64,000 nucleotides of DNA from positions 124,001-188,000 of the forward strand of contig NZ_JAFCJS010000004.1 of the NCBI RefSeq assembly GCF_018130825.1, in the 5' to 3' direction. Each line of letters opens with the position of its first letter. Position 1 is the stretch's first letter. The DNA comes from Bradyrhizobium liaoningense (GTDB lineage: Bacteria > Pseudomonadota > Alphaproteobacteria > Rhizobiales > Xanthobacteraceae). Positions 41,291 to 49,830 of the stretch are shown here, one piece after another. The notes under the pieces are model-generated. The model made no database searches. It was given only the letters and a program-made list of their open reading frames with translations, and had not been told where the DNA came from. Made by a program: the position numbers and the translations under genes.

Positions 41291-41449
41291 ATGAAATCAC
41301 CTGTGGTCGTCGTTGCAATTACCCTGACTGCGGCCATCCTGGTCGCGGCGTCGCTGTTGATTTTCACCGGCATGCGCAAGAGCTCGGGCTCCTCGACGCT
41401 GAATGCGCCAGCGTTGCAGCAGCGCGTCAAGCATTCGCATTTGGTCTAA
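41291..41449 (+). CDS. Small single-pass membrane protein
   Basis: 52 residues; N-terminal helix KSPVVVVAITLTAAILVAAS and a short polar tail rich in Ser, Gln and His. Could be a membrane anchor or an uncleaved signal peptide. The coding frame fits high-GC codon use, but the Shine-Dalgarno is weak (GGACG). Confidence 0.5.
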   Translation: MKSPVVVVAITLTAAILVAASLLIFTGMRKSSGSSTLNAPALQQRVKHSHLV

Positions 41450-41570
41450 AATCATCTGAAAGCTTGGCGCGCCGTCGCAAGCCGCCCTTAAGCACTCCGC
41501 ACGATTCCCCACCGCGCCGGCGCAACAATCGGTCAGAGTTGCGGCGTTCCCTCGTTCAGGGAGGAACGAG

Positions 41571-42377
41571 ATGCGGTTCGGATGGCGTGCGATCTCCGGT
41601 CCGATGCTGACGGTAGCGATCACGCTGCTGGCGATCCTGCTCGATCGCTCCGTTCACATTCCCTCGCCTGCACCGCTCTTCGTCTGCATCGTTGCGCTGG
41701 CCGGCGCGCTGGCTGGCTTCGCCTCTGCCATGACCAGTGCGGCCCTCGCGGTCGGCGGTGCGGCGCTGTTCTTCGCCGGCCATCGCGCCGTGCCCCTCAA
41801 TGCCAGCGCGGATCTGGTCGGCCTCCTCGCGGTGACGGCCTTCGGCACCGCAGGCATCACCGGCCTGATGCGCGAGCGGCTGCTCGCCGCCTTCGCCACC
41901 GAGCGCCAGAGCCACGCCACCGCCGCGCGACTGTCGGCCGCGCTCGACCAGGTCGATATCGGCATCGTGCTGCTCGACACGGAGACGCGGGCCGAATTCA
42001 TCAACCGCGCCTTCCGCGATTATTTTGCGGTGCCGGACGACATCGCCGACGGCAAGCCGCCCTTCATCGCGCTGATGTATCACAGCCGCGACACCGGCGC
42101 GTTCGAACTGCCCGAGGACGAGCTTAGCACCTTCATCGCGCAGCGCATGGAGATGGTGCGGATCGGCGATGCGACCCCGATCAACATCAAATTGCGCAAT
42201 GGCGAGGTGCTGCGCTTCGTCTGCGCCGCGCTGCCCGACGGCGGGCGCATGCTGAGCTACACGCCGGTCACCGACCTCGTGCGCCACACCGATGCGCCGG
42301 CGCGTGCCGACTACTACCGCTCACTGCGCGATCCCCAGAATCGCAAGCTGATCCGGTATCTGCGCGTCGCGGAGTGA
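41571..42377 (+). CDS. Membrane-anchored PAS-domain protein without output domain
   Basis: 268 residues. About four N-terminal helices (MLTVAITLLAILLDRSV; FVCIVALAGALAGFASAM; ADLVGLLAVTAFGTAGI), then a coiled link and a PAS_7-type domain (LDQVDIGIVLLDTETRAEFI, DGKPPFIALMYHSRD, DGGRMLSYTPVTDL). No kinase, GGDEF or methyl-accepting domain follows. The fold of the N-terminus resembles a reduced KdpD-like DUF4118 region. It may sense through PAS and signal by interaction. Confidence 0.7.
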   Translation: MRFGWRAISGPMLTVAITLLAILLDRSVHIPSPAPLFVCIVALAGALAGFASAMTSAALAVGGAALFFAGHRAVPLNASADLVGLLAVTAFGTAGITGLMRERLLAAFATERQSHATAARLSAALDQVDIGIVLLDTETRAEFINRAFRDYFAVPDDIADGKPPFIALMYHSRDTGAFELPEDELSTFIAQRMEMVRIGDATPINIKLRNGEVLRFVCAALPDGGRMLSYTPVTDLVRHTDAPARADYYRSLRDPQNRKLIRYLRVAE

Positions 42378-42448
42378 CGCGACTGGCGATTGATCGAAGC
42401 GCCCTTCATCACGTATGAAGGACGCTTCATCGATCGCGGAATTCTCAG

Positions 42449-42904
42449 ATGTCGCTCACCATTCGCTCCGTCACGAGGCAGGACTACGATCAGTGGCTGC
42501 CGCTGTGGGACGGCTACAACGCTTTCTACGGCCGCTCGGGCCCGACCGCGCTTGCGCCCGAGATCACGAAGATGACGTGGCAGCGCTTCTTCGATGCCTA
42601 TGAGCCGGTGCATGCGCTGGTCGCCGAGAGCGACGGCAAGCTGCTCGGGCTGACGCACTATCTGTTTCATCGCAGCACCACCGCGATCGAGCCGTCCTGC
42701 TATCTGCAGGACCTGTTCACGCTCGAGGCGGCGCGCGGCAAGGGCGTCGCGTCTGCGTTGATCTATGGCGTGTATGAGCGGGCGAAGCTGGCGGGATCGC
42801 CGCGGGTCTACTGGCAGACCCACGAGACCAACGTCACGGCGCAGAGCCTGTACGACAAGGTCGCGGAGCGCTCCGGCTTCATCGTCTATCGCAAGCTGTT
42901 CTGA
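42449..42904 (+). CDS. GNAT-family N-acetyltransferase
   Basis: 151 residues. MSLTIRSVTRQDYDQWLPLW at the N-terminus, then VAESDGKLLGLTHYLFH, motif A YLQDLFTLEAARGKGVASAL with acetyl-CoA loop ARGKGV, motif B VYWQTHETN...LYDKVAERSGF. Single-domain acetyltransferase of the RimI-like superfamily with an unknown acceptor. Confidence 0.9.
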   Translation: MSLTIRSVTRQDYDQWLPLWDGYNAFYGRSGPTALAPEITKMTWQRFFDAYEPVHALVAESDGKLLGLTHYLFHRSTTAIEPSCYLQDLFTLEAARGKGVASALIYGVYERAKLAGSPRVYWQTHETNVTAQSLYDKVAERSGFIVYRKLF

Positions 42905-42964
42905 TCCCCGCGCACAGCCTGTGGATAACTTGGCCTGTCACCGGCGCGTAACATAGCGGGACTA

Positions 42965-43060
42965 GGGTGCACCTGCGTCTGATCAGGCCCCCCGTCACCG
43001 ATCAAGCGCCCCAAAGCGGTCCCCGTCAGTCGCCGCGTCTGACAGGGGCCGCATTTTTTT
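42965..43060 (+). ncRNA. Candidate small RNA ending in a strong terminator
   Basis: TTGGCC (42930-42935) and ATAGCG (42953-42958) are 17 bp apart and could act as a promoter. The transcript would end at a CCCCGTCAG / CTGACaGGGG stem followed by seven T residues (43018-43060). No reading frame fits. Alternatively this is only the terminator of the GNAT gene. Confidence 0.35.
43018..43060 (+). terminator. Rho-independent terminator between GNAT and aldo/keto reductase genes
   Basis: GGtCCCCGTCAG and CTGACaGGGGCC arms with one bulge, loop TCGCCGCGT, then GCATTTTTTT. Confidence 0.75.
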
Positions 43061-43157
43061 GTCCGCGCTGCCGGCATGGCAGCAGCGCGGCGGGCAGCTT
43101 GCTGCTGCGGCGCATGGTGGTCAGAATGCCCGCCGCTCATCTCCGACAGGATCTTTC

Positions 43158-44099
43158 ATGGAAATTCGCAATCTCGGCCCCTCCGGCCTTCGCGTGTCCG
43201 CGGTCGGGCTCGGCTGCAACAATTTCGGCCAGCGCACCGACCTCGAGACCTCGCGCAAGGTCATCCATCGCGCGCTCGACCTCGGCATCACGCTGTTCGA
43301 CACCGCCGACATCTATTCGAACATGGGCGGCTCGGAGACCGTGCTCGGCACCGTGCTGGGCGATCGCCGCAAGGACATCGTGCTGGCGACGAAATACGCC
43401 AAGCCCATGGCCGAGGACGGCACCAAGCAGGGCGCCTCGCGCCGCTACATCATGGAGGCCGTGGAAGCGAGCCTGAAGCGGCTGAAGACCGATTACATCG
43501 ATCTCTACCAGCAGCACGACTACGACCCGCTGACGCCGATCGAGGAGAGCCTGCGCGCGCTCGACGATCTCGTGCGGCAGGGCAAGGTCCGCTACATCGG
43601 CAATTCGAACTTCCCGGCCTGGCGCATCGCGGAGGCGGAGTACGTCGCACGCGCGATGAACGTCAGCCGCTTCGTCTCCTGCCAGGACGAATACTCACTC
43701 GTCGTGCGCGACATCGAGAAGGACCTGCTGCCGGCAGCAGCGGAATACAAGCTCGGCCTGTTGCCGTTCTTCCCGCTCGCAAGCGGCCTCCTGACCGGCA
43801 AGTACAGGAAGGGCGAGGCCGCGCCCGGCGACACCCGCTTCGGCAAGGTGCCGCGGCTGCGCGACCGCTACGTCACGCCGCGCAACGAGGACATCGTCGA
43901 GAAGCTCCAGGCCTTTGCGAAAGCGCGCGGGCATTCGATGCTGGAGCTCGCCTTCTCCTGGCTCGCGGCACGCCCGCAAGTCTCGAGCGTGATCGCCGGT
44001 GCGACCCGCGTCGAGCAGATCGAGGAGAACGTCAAGGCGATCGCCTGGAAGCTCAGCACGGAGGAGATGGCCGAGATCGACAGGATCACGCTGGGCTGA
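43158..44099 (+). CDS. Aldo/keto reductase
   Basis: 313 residues, TIM barrel. MEIRNLGPSGLRVSAVGLGC opening; catalytic tetrad visible as Asp and Tyr in FDTADIYSN, Lys in VLATKYAKP and His in YQQHDYD; C-terminal NADPH-binding SVIAGATRVEQIEENV. The AKR subgroup (compare YghZ/Mgr-like) reduces aldehydes or ketones. The physiological substrate cannot be told. The ATG at 43158 begins the conserved fold; a longer frame is not supported. Confidence 0.93.
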   Translation: MEIRNLGPSGLRVSAVGLGCNNFGQRTDLETSRKVIHRALDLGITLFDTADIYSNMGGSETVLGTVLGDRRKDIVLATKYAKPMAEDGTKQGASRRYIMEAVEASLKRLKTDYIDLYQQHDYDPLTPIEESLRALDDLVRQGKVRYIGNSNFPAWRIAEAEYVARAMNVSRFVSCQDEYSLVVRDIEKDLLPAAAEYKLGLLPFFPLASGLLTGKYRKGEAAPGDTRFGKVPRLRDRYVTPRNEDIVEKLQAFAKARGHSMLELAFSWLAARPQVSSVIAGATRVEQIEENVKAIAWKLSTEEMAEIDRITLG

Positions 44100-44131
44100 T
44101 TTTTGCGACGACTGACCTTTGCGGCGTGGCG

Positions 44132-44455
44132 CTACTTCGCGCCGCCCCCCACCGTCTGCATCACCTCAAAACCCTCGAACTGGGGATGGCCGAGATAAAG
44201 CGGCTTGTTGTCGCCAGCTTTGTGATGCGCGGCCCGGAAAGCCTCCGACTTGGTCCAGGCCTCGAACGCGGCATGGTTCGCCCACACCGTGTGCGAGGCG
44301 TAGAGCGTGTGGTCCTCAAGCTCGGGGCCACGCAGCAGATGGAATTCGACGAAGCCCGGCACCTTGTCCAGATGCGTGTCGCGGGTGAGCCAGACCTGCT
44401 CGAAGGCGGATTCCGAGCCCTTGGCGACGCGGAAGCGGTTCATGGCGATGTACAT
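44132..44455 (-). CDS. IsdG-family heme-degrading monooxygenase, HmuQ/HmuD-like
   Basis: 107 residues, antibiotic-biosynthesis-monooxygenase fold. MYIAMNRFRV supplies the Asn (N6) of the IsdG N-W-H triad, and TVWANHAAFEAWTKSEAFRA, AHHKAG contains the Trp and His. FVEFHLLRGPE is the central strand. IsdG-type enzymes open heme and release iron; Bradyrhizobium HmuQ and HmuD are of this type. GGAG is 7 bp before the ATG. No heme-uptake genes are next to it, so the assignment rests on motifs. Confidence 0.7.
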   Translation of the reverse strand: MYIAMNRFRVAKGSESAFEQVWLTRDTHLDKVPGFVEFHLLRGPELEDHTLYASHTVWANHAAFEAWTKSEAFRAAHHKAGDNKPLYLGHPQFEGFEVMQTVGGGAK

Positions 44456-44487
44456 GCGGTGGTCTCCTGATGTTTCGCCGATCATGT

Positions 44488-44530
44488 CGTCATTTCGGGA
44501 TGCGCCGCAAGGCGCGGGCCCGGAATGACG
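44488..44530. repeat. Short CGTCATT palindrome
   Basis: CGTCATTtCGGG / CCCGGAATGACG arms around GATGCGCCGCAAGGCGCG. Third member of the family at 3222 and 19152. Confidence 0.6.
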
Positions 44531-44541
44531 GCGTTTGAGGG

Positions 44542-45762
44542 TTAGGTAACCAGCCCCTTCATCGCCCTTGCGCTTGCGCTGTCCGGAAACACCGTCTCCG
44601 CCAGCACGCGATCCGACAGGCCGAACTGGTCCTGCAGCACGCCCTTGATCACCGCGCGCAAATCCGTGGTGGGCCTGAGGTCGCGGGCCTCGTACAAGTT
44701 CGCGAGCTTCAGGCCCGGCCAATCCGAGATGACGCGGCCGCCTTTCACGGCGCCGCCGGCGAGCAGCGCGATGGTGCCGGTGCCGTGATCGGTGCCGTCG
44801 GTGCCGTTGATGCGCGCGGTGCGGCCGAACTCGGTGGCGACGACGACGACGGTGTCGCGCCAGCGCTCGCCGAGGCCGCTCTCGAATTCGGCGAGCGCAC
44901 CGTCGAGACCGCCGAGCAGGAAGGCGAGACGCCCGACCGGTCCGCCCTCATTGGCATGCGTATCCCAACCGTCGAAGGCGAGCGCGGCGATGCGCGGACC
45001 GTCGTCGGCCGCCATCAGCTTGGCCGCGCCGCGCGCCACCTGGCGCATCTGCGCGACCTGATTGCCGCCCTTCGGCTTCATGTCGTCGCCGCTTGCGACC
45101 TTGTCGAGCTGAAGGCCTTGCGACAGCGCCGCGGCCAGCGCGGGATCGCGGTGGCGGTAGAGATCGACGAGCCGCATCGCGGTGTCGTCGTCGGCCTGCG
45201 GCAGCGCGACCGGCGCCCAGCCGACCGTCGGCGCATTGCCGCGCAGCACCAGCGGCGTGGTCGGACCGACCGCAAGCCCGCTCGACACGCGCTCGCCGCG
45301 CGGCAGCGCTTCGAGCGCGCGATTGAGCCAGCCGGACTGCACGCGGCCCGGACCGGCATAGCCGCTTTCGAGCACATCCTGGCCATCGAAATGCGAGCGG
45401 TCGCGATAGGGCGTCGCCACCGCGTGGATCACGGCGGCATGCCGGTCGCGATACATGCGCGCGAACTCCGGCATCGCCGGATGCAGCGCGAAGAACGAGT
45501 CGAGCATGATCGCGGGATGCGCGCCATCCGCCGTGAGCGCGATCGAGCCGTGCAGTCCGGCGTAATCGGGGTCGCCGAGTGGGGCGACGGTCGAGAGCCC
45601 GTCGAGCGCGCCGCGCAGGATCACGACGACCAATCTGGGATCGCGCCCGCCGGCCGCGCGCGCGAATTTCGGCAGGTAAGCCCACGCCGCGAAGGAGGCG
45701 CCGCCGAGCAACAGGCCGCGGCGCGAGGTGAGGAGCCGGTTCTCGACGCAGTCGATCATCAT
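44542..45762 (-). CDS. DUF1501 family protein (Tat-exported)
   Basis: About 406 residues. Twin-arginine leader TSRRGLLLGGASFAAWAYLP at the N-terminus. It has an alkaline-phosphatase-superfamily-like core: VVVILRGALDGLSTVAPLGD, HPAMPEFARMYRDRHAAVIH, DTHANEGG, VVVVATEFGRTARINGTDGT with the DHGTG metal-type motif. Four successive ATGs overlap the upstream stop; 45762 has the best spacing to GGAG, 45768 would give the tightest ATGA coupling. Always found paired with DUF1800, as here. The function of the pair is unknown. Confidence 0.88.
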   Translation of the reverse strand: MMIDCVENRLLTSRRGLLLGGASFAAWAYLPKFARAAGGRDPRLVVVILRGALDGLSTVAPLGDPDYAGLHGSIALTADGAHPAIMLDSFFALHPAMPEFARMYRDRHAAVIHAVATPYRDRSHFDGQDVLESGYAGPGRVQSGWLNRALEALPRGERVSSGLAVGPTTPLVLRGNAPTVGWAPVALPQADDDTAMRLVDLYRHRDPALAAALSQGLQLDKVASGDDMKPKGGNQVAQMRQVARGAAKLMAADDGPRIAALAFDGWDTHANEGGPVGRLAFLLGGLDGALAEFESGLGERWRDTVVVVATEFGRTARINGTDGTDHGTGTIALLAGGAVKGGRVISDWPGLKLANLYEARDLRPTTDLRAVIKGVLQDQFGLSDRVLAETVFPDSASARAMKGLVT

Positions 45763-45764
45763 CA

Positions 45765-47333
45765 TCATCTCCTCTGCATTTCCGGCGACATCAGCAAGAG
45801 CGCCAGCGCCTGCTGGCGCGACTCCGCACGCTCGATGGTGCGGCGCGTTTCGATCGAGGCCGCATCGGCCGCGGCGAATTCGAGCAGGTCGAGCGGATCG
45901 ATGTTGTTGCCGAGCCTCGCACCCATTTGCGCCGCGATGTCGAGCCTGAGCTTCATGCCTTCGGGCGCGGCCCAGGCGGCGCTGGTGTCGGGAAAACCGT
46001 TGGGCCCTGCCGGTGACCACAGCGGTTGTCCCAGCAGGTTGAGATTGCTCAGATACGCGCCGGGATCCTCGGGCACCCGCGCAAGCAGCCGGCCGCTCGC
46101 GACCAGGAAATCGTAAGGGCTGCGCATCTTGGTCAGCGGCGCCTTCCAGGCCTCGTCGGAATCGACCAGCGCCGTCGCAAGCGCCTTGAGATCGCCGTCG
46201 GTCCTGACGAAGACATCGCGCAGCCGCGCCACGAGCGCCGGCGGCGGATCGTCGGCGACGAAGTGACGGACGAATTTGGTCGCAATGAAATTCGCGGTCG
46301 AGGGATGGCGCGCGATGTCGGCGAGCGCCGCCTCGCCCTGCGCAAGGCCGGTCGGCTCATAGGTCTTGCCGAGCAGCATTTGCGGCCCGGGCTGATGCGC
46401 ATTGGTGTTGAACACGAACGCGCCGGGTGTACCGAGCTGGCCCTGCCGTCCGGCAAAAGTCCAGCCGGTGATGATCCGCGCGAGCGAGGTGACGTCCTCC
46501 TGCGTGTACCCGCCGCCGACGCCGAGCGTGTGCAGCTCCATGATCTCGCGCGCGAGATTTTCGTTCAGCCCGCGCTTTCGGTTTTGCCCGGCGCGCGAGT
46601 CCGGTCCAAGCGATTGCTGGTTGTCGAGGAAGAACAGCATGGCCGGATGCTGCTCGGCCGCTTTCAGCATGTCGGCGAAGCGCCCGAGCACGTGCGGCCT
46701 GACCGCCTCGCGCTCGAACGCGCCGGCCCAGATCCGCGCCAGCTCGCCCTTGCTCGCGGAAATGCAGAAATGGTTGGACCAGAACACGACGAGACGCTCG
46801 GTGAAGCCGCACTCGACCAGCGTCGCGCGCTGCAGGCGCGCCAGCGCCTCGGCGCGAAAGGTTTTCTGGATCACGTTGAGCGGCGGCGGCGCGGGCTTTG
46901 CGGCAGGCGGCGTCGCCATGTTGGGCTGCATGGTCTCGGGCTTGGCCGGCGCATCGGCCGGCTTCGCGTCGGCCATCTGGCCGGCGATCTCGGTCGCGGC
47001 CGTGTTCAGCGAGAGATTGCGGCGCAAAGCGGGCTTCTGATCGGCGGGCGCCTGCGGCGGCGTCTCCGCGGGCGCAGCGGCCTTGGCAGATTCCTTGGCA
47101 GCCTCGCGCGCCTGCTTGACCTGGTCCTGATAGGCAAACACCGCCTGGCCGAGTTGCGGCGTCGATTGCAGGCCCGGCGCCTCCAGCAGCACGCCATTGG
47201 GACGGGCCAGTTCCGCCTTCACAAAGCCTCTGGGATCGGAGGCCGCGTTGATGAGATCGCCGAACGCCCCGCCGCGGGCGCCGAAGCCGAAGCGATTGAG
47301 CGCAACGAGGGCGGCTTGCGAATCGCGGGCCAT
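45765..47333 (-). CDS. DUF1800 family protein
   Basis: 522 residues. Starts MARDSQAALVALNRFGFGARG, the DUF1800 opening (LNRxxFG). Internal landmarks are VVFWSNHFCISA, NENLAREIMELHTLGVGGGY and TQEDVTSLARIITGW. Ala/Pro/Lys-rich insert at about 85-170. Upstream partner of the DUF1501 gene with overlapping stop and start, so co-translated. The initiator begins right at the conserved domain; no signal peptide is evident. Confidence 0.9.
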   Translation of the reverse strand: MARDSQAALVALNRFGFGARGGAFGDLINAASDPRGFVKAELARPNGVLLEAPGLQSTPQLGQAVFAYQDQVKQAREAAKESAKAAAPAETPPQAPADQKPALRRNLSLNTAATEIAGQMADAKPADAPAKPETMQPNMATPPAAKPAPPPLNVIQKTFRAEALARLQRATLVECGFTERLVVFWSNHFCISASKGELARIWAGAFEREAVRPHVLGRFADMLKAAEQHPAMLFFLDNQQSLGPDSRAGQNRKRGLNENLAREIMELHTLGVGGGYTQEDVTSLARIITGWTFAGRQGQLGTPGAFVFNTNAHQPGPQMLLGKTYEPTGLAQGEAALADIARHPSTANFIATKFVRHFVADDPPPALVARLRDVFVRTDGDLKALATALVDSDEAWKAPLTKMRSPYDFLVASGRLLARVPEDPGAYLSNLNLLGQPLWSPAGPNGFPDTSAAWAAPEGMKLRLDIAAQMGARLGNNIDPLDLLEFAAADAASIETRRTIERAESRQQALALLLMSPEMQRR

Positions 47334-47447
47334 CGATTTGTCCTTCGCGGATTGCCAGCCGCTTTCCTGATCGTTGCGCGGCGCATAATATAGCGCAGCG
47401 ACAGATGAACCCGACATGAAAATGACGGCGAAGCTTCGGCGTAAATC

Positions 47448-47648
47448 ATGACAAATCCGAAAGACATGCCGTCAGCGCCGGCACTTCCGCGCCGCCTCAT
47501 TTGCTCCCACTGCGGCACCGAATTCGGCTGCGATCTGTCGGGCAATTGCTGGTGCGCGGAGGAAACGGCGCGGCTGCCGATGCCGGTCAAGGGCGAGGAT
47601 TGCCTGTGCCGGGAGTGTCTGCGCAAGGCGGCGGAGGCAGCGAAATAG
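47448..47648 (+). CDS. Cysteine-rich CWC family protein
   Basis: 66 residues with CSHCGTEFGCDL, GNCWCAEE and CLCRECL: seven cysteines in CxxC and CWC patterns that suggest a zinc-binding knuckle. The CWC motif defines a small family of unknown function. Good high-GC codon use; the ATG overlaps AT-rich upstream DNA without a strong Shine-Dalgarno. Confidence 0.8.
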   Translation: MTNPKDMPSAPALPRRLICSHCGTEFGCDLSGNCWCAEETARLPMPVKGEDCLCRECLRKAAEAAK

Positions 47649-47838
47649 TCGACGTCGACCGTTGCGCGTCAGGCGCCTGACGACGGGGGCAGCCAACCGA
47701 TCACGCAAGCATCGCGTGAAAGCAAGATCAGATGGATCTTCTTAGAGCTCCATTTACCTTCGCGCGGCGGAACCCGTAAAATACCACATCTCTTAACCAG
47801 ACACGGATAGGTTGCGCATCGTCAATTCGAGTACGCGC

Positions 47839-48435
47839 ATGAGTCGCTTCATTCTCCTGACCTGCATGGCCTTCGTTTCCGCCTTCGTCGGGATCTCCTG
47901 GGCATTGCGCGGATTTCCCACCTATTCCTTTTCGTCGATCGGCGAGCTGAGGCCGACTCTCACCACAACATTCGGCGACGAAAGCTCCAAGGCCCGTGAC
48001 CGCAAGATGTGGGAAGCGCAGCACACCGCGATGAGCGACAAGAATCCGAAGCTCGACGCGCTGCGCATGGACGCGTTGCAGGCCGGCACTGCCTACGCCA
48101 TGTCGCCTTGCGATGGCACGATGAAAGCGAATCTCATCGCAGCCACGTCGGCCTATGCGCGCGGCTACGCCGAGATCTACGACTGCCCGAACCCGGCCAT
48201 GGGAATGTTCTGCAGCGAGAAGAAGCGCGACCAAGCCAACGCGGCATATTCGACGCCGCTCGACGTGCGCGTCAAGGCCGCGCTCGCGGAGGCCTTCGAA
48301 CAGAAGGGCGTTGTCAAAGAGGATTTCCCCGAGGACATCCGTCTTGCGGTTCTGGCGTTCGCGGGTCCAGGCCTGTGGTCCGATCCATCACCGGTGTGCC
48401 TGCCGCGGCAACGCGCGACGGCGAGCGGCAAATGA
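47839..48435 (+). CDS. Secreted or membrane-anchored protein of unknown function
   Basis: 198 residues. N-terminal hydrophobic stretch FILLTCMAFVSAFVGISWAL acts as a signal or anchor. The rest is helical with four cysteines (SPCDG, YDCPNPAM, MFCSEKK, PVCLP), suggesting disulfides and a periplasmic location. It overlaps the next gene by 4 bp (ATGA), so the two are co-translated. Confidence 0.68.
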   Translation: MSRFILLTCMAFVSAFVGISWALRGFPTYSFSSIGELRPTLTTTFGDESSKARDRKMWEAQHTAMSDKNPKLDALRMDALQAGTAYAMSPCDGTMKANLIAATSAYARGYAEIYDCPNPAMGMFCSEKKRDQANAAYSTPLDVRVKAALAEAFEQKGVVKEDFPEDIRLAVLAFAGPGLWSDPSPVCLPRQRATASGK

Positions 48436-48911
48436 GCCGCATCTGGTTTGTCGTCTGGGCAATCGTCATCTGGCAGATCGCGGCCTGGGCGTTCGCGCCC
48501 GAGCCAAAGACCCGGCCACTGGCCCGGATCGACGGCCCGGGATACGGCACCAACGAAAAATATTCGGTGGACGGCAGAGTGAGACAGCGTGAGAGCGCCA
48601 TCGCCACGCTGGAACGGCCTTATGGCGCCCGCTGCACAGGCGAGGGCCGAAAGCAGTTCATCAGCGGTCTCGACGAATACTACTATCAGCGCCAGAACCA
48701 GATGGAGCGCTATCCCGAGACGTTCGGCAAGCCCGGTGCCGACTACATCGCGACACAATGGTCGACGGGTGAGGACAGGCGCATCGAGCGCCTGACTCAG
48801 GAAGCCTATGCGCAAGGCTATTTCACGCTCGCTGACTTGAACAGCGTCGCACGCAAGATGGTCGAAACCCTCGTCAGGAACGAGCGAGTCACGGCAAAAG
48901 CCTGCGGATGA
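48432..48911 (+). CDS. Membrane-anchored protein of unknown function, partner of the preceding gene
   Basis: 159 residues; N-terminal helix WFVVWAIVIWQIAAWAFA, then a polar helical domain (RKQFISGLDEYYYQRQNQME, FTLADLNSVARKMVETLV). Two cysteines (ARCTG and KACG at the end). ATGA overlap with the gene before it. The pair looks like a small two-gene operon of periplasmic proteins; no family recognised. Confidence 0.68.
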   Translation: MSRIWFVVWAIVIWQIAAWAFAPEPKTRPLARIDGPGYGTNEKYSVDGRVRQRESAIATLERPYGARCTGEGRKQFISGLDEYYYQRQNQMERYPETFGKPGADYIATQWSTGEDRRIERLTQEAYAQGYFTLADLNSVARKMVETLVRNERVTAKACG

Positions 48912-48929
48912 CGAAAGTCGCGCGCAGGC

Positions 48930-49625
48930 TCACACGCGATGCCCCGGCGATTTGCGCGCCATGCCGTCGAACGCATCGAGCAGCTTCTCGCGCCAGGCAT
49001 AGACCGGATCGTCCGTCTCCAGCAGCTTGAACGGGCTCACCACGCGCGCCCACTGGAAACCGCCGAACACGATGTAGTCGGCATAGTTCGGTGCCTGCCC
49101 GCCGAGAAACGGCTGTGTCTTGAACGTCTGGCGCATGATCTCCAGCGATTTGCGGAATGCGACGATGCCGGTGTCGCGGCTCGCCTGGACCTCTTCGAGT
49201 CTCTTGCCGAACCGCGCCTCGCGCGACTTTCGGAAATAGGCGGCGTCGACCTCGCCGAGGTTGTTCGGGATATCGGCGACAACAAGCGGAGAGAGACCGC
49301 CGACGATGGCGATGTCGCCCCACGCATTGATCATGCGCGCCATGGCGCGGCCGCCCTCGCCGCCGAACAGCGACGGGCGATCCGGGAAATTGTCCTCGAG
49401 ATAATTCGCAATCGTCCAGGAATCCACCACCGGCTTGTCGTGATGCAGCAGCACCGGGACCCTCTCCGAGCCGTGCGGCGCAATCTCGCTCTTCTCGGTG
49501 AAGCGCCAGGGCAGCGTCTCCGCCGACAGGCCCTTATGCGCCAGCGCCATCCGCGTGCGCCAGCAATACGGGCTGAAGGGGCGCGCGGCGTCGGTGCCGA
49601 CGAGCTCGAAGAGTTTGAGTGACAT
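48930..49625 (-). CDS. Glutathione S-transferase family protein
   Basis: 231 residues. MSLKLFELVGTDAARPFSPYC begins the thioredoxin-like domain with CWRTR as catalytic loop; glutathione contacts PVVDSWTIANYLED; helical domain with FLGGQAPNYADYIVFGGFQW. The length and the AxPYCWR pattern resemble the beta-etherase (LigE)-like subgroup of GSTs. Convergent with the small operon before it. Confidence 0.85.
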   Translation of the reverse strand: MSLKLFELVGTDAARPFSPYCWRTRMALAHKGLSAETLPWRFTEKSEIAPHGSERVPVLLHHDKPVVDSWTIANYLEDNFPDRPSLFGGEGGRAMARMINAWGDIAIVGGLSPLVVADIPNNLGEVDAAYFRKSREARFGKRLEEVQASRDTGIVAFRKSLEIMRQTFKTQPFLGGQAPNYADYIVFGGFQWARVVSPFKLLETDDPVYAWREKLLDAFDGMARKSPGHRV

Positions 49626-49830
49626 GGTTGGTCCCGTTGCTACGATTGGCGAACAGTGTGGTCCGGAAGGCAAGGATGCAGTTGCATAAATTTCGTAACA
49701 TCCTACCGGGCTGTCAATCAACGAGCGCGCTCTGTCGGGCAAAACTGATGGCGCGGATGTGCCGCGGCTTGTTGAGCCGCTTCCGGATCGGACCTAAAAT
49801 CGGGCATTTCAGACATCGGGAGGCACTGCA

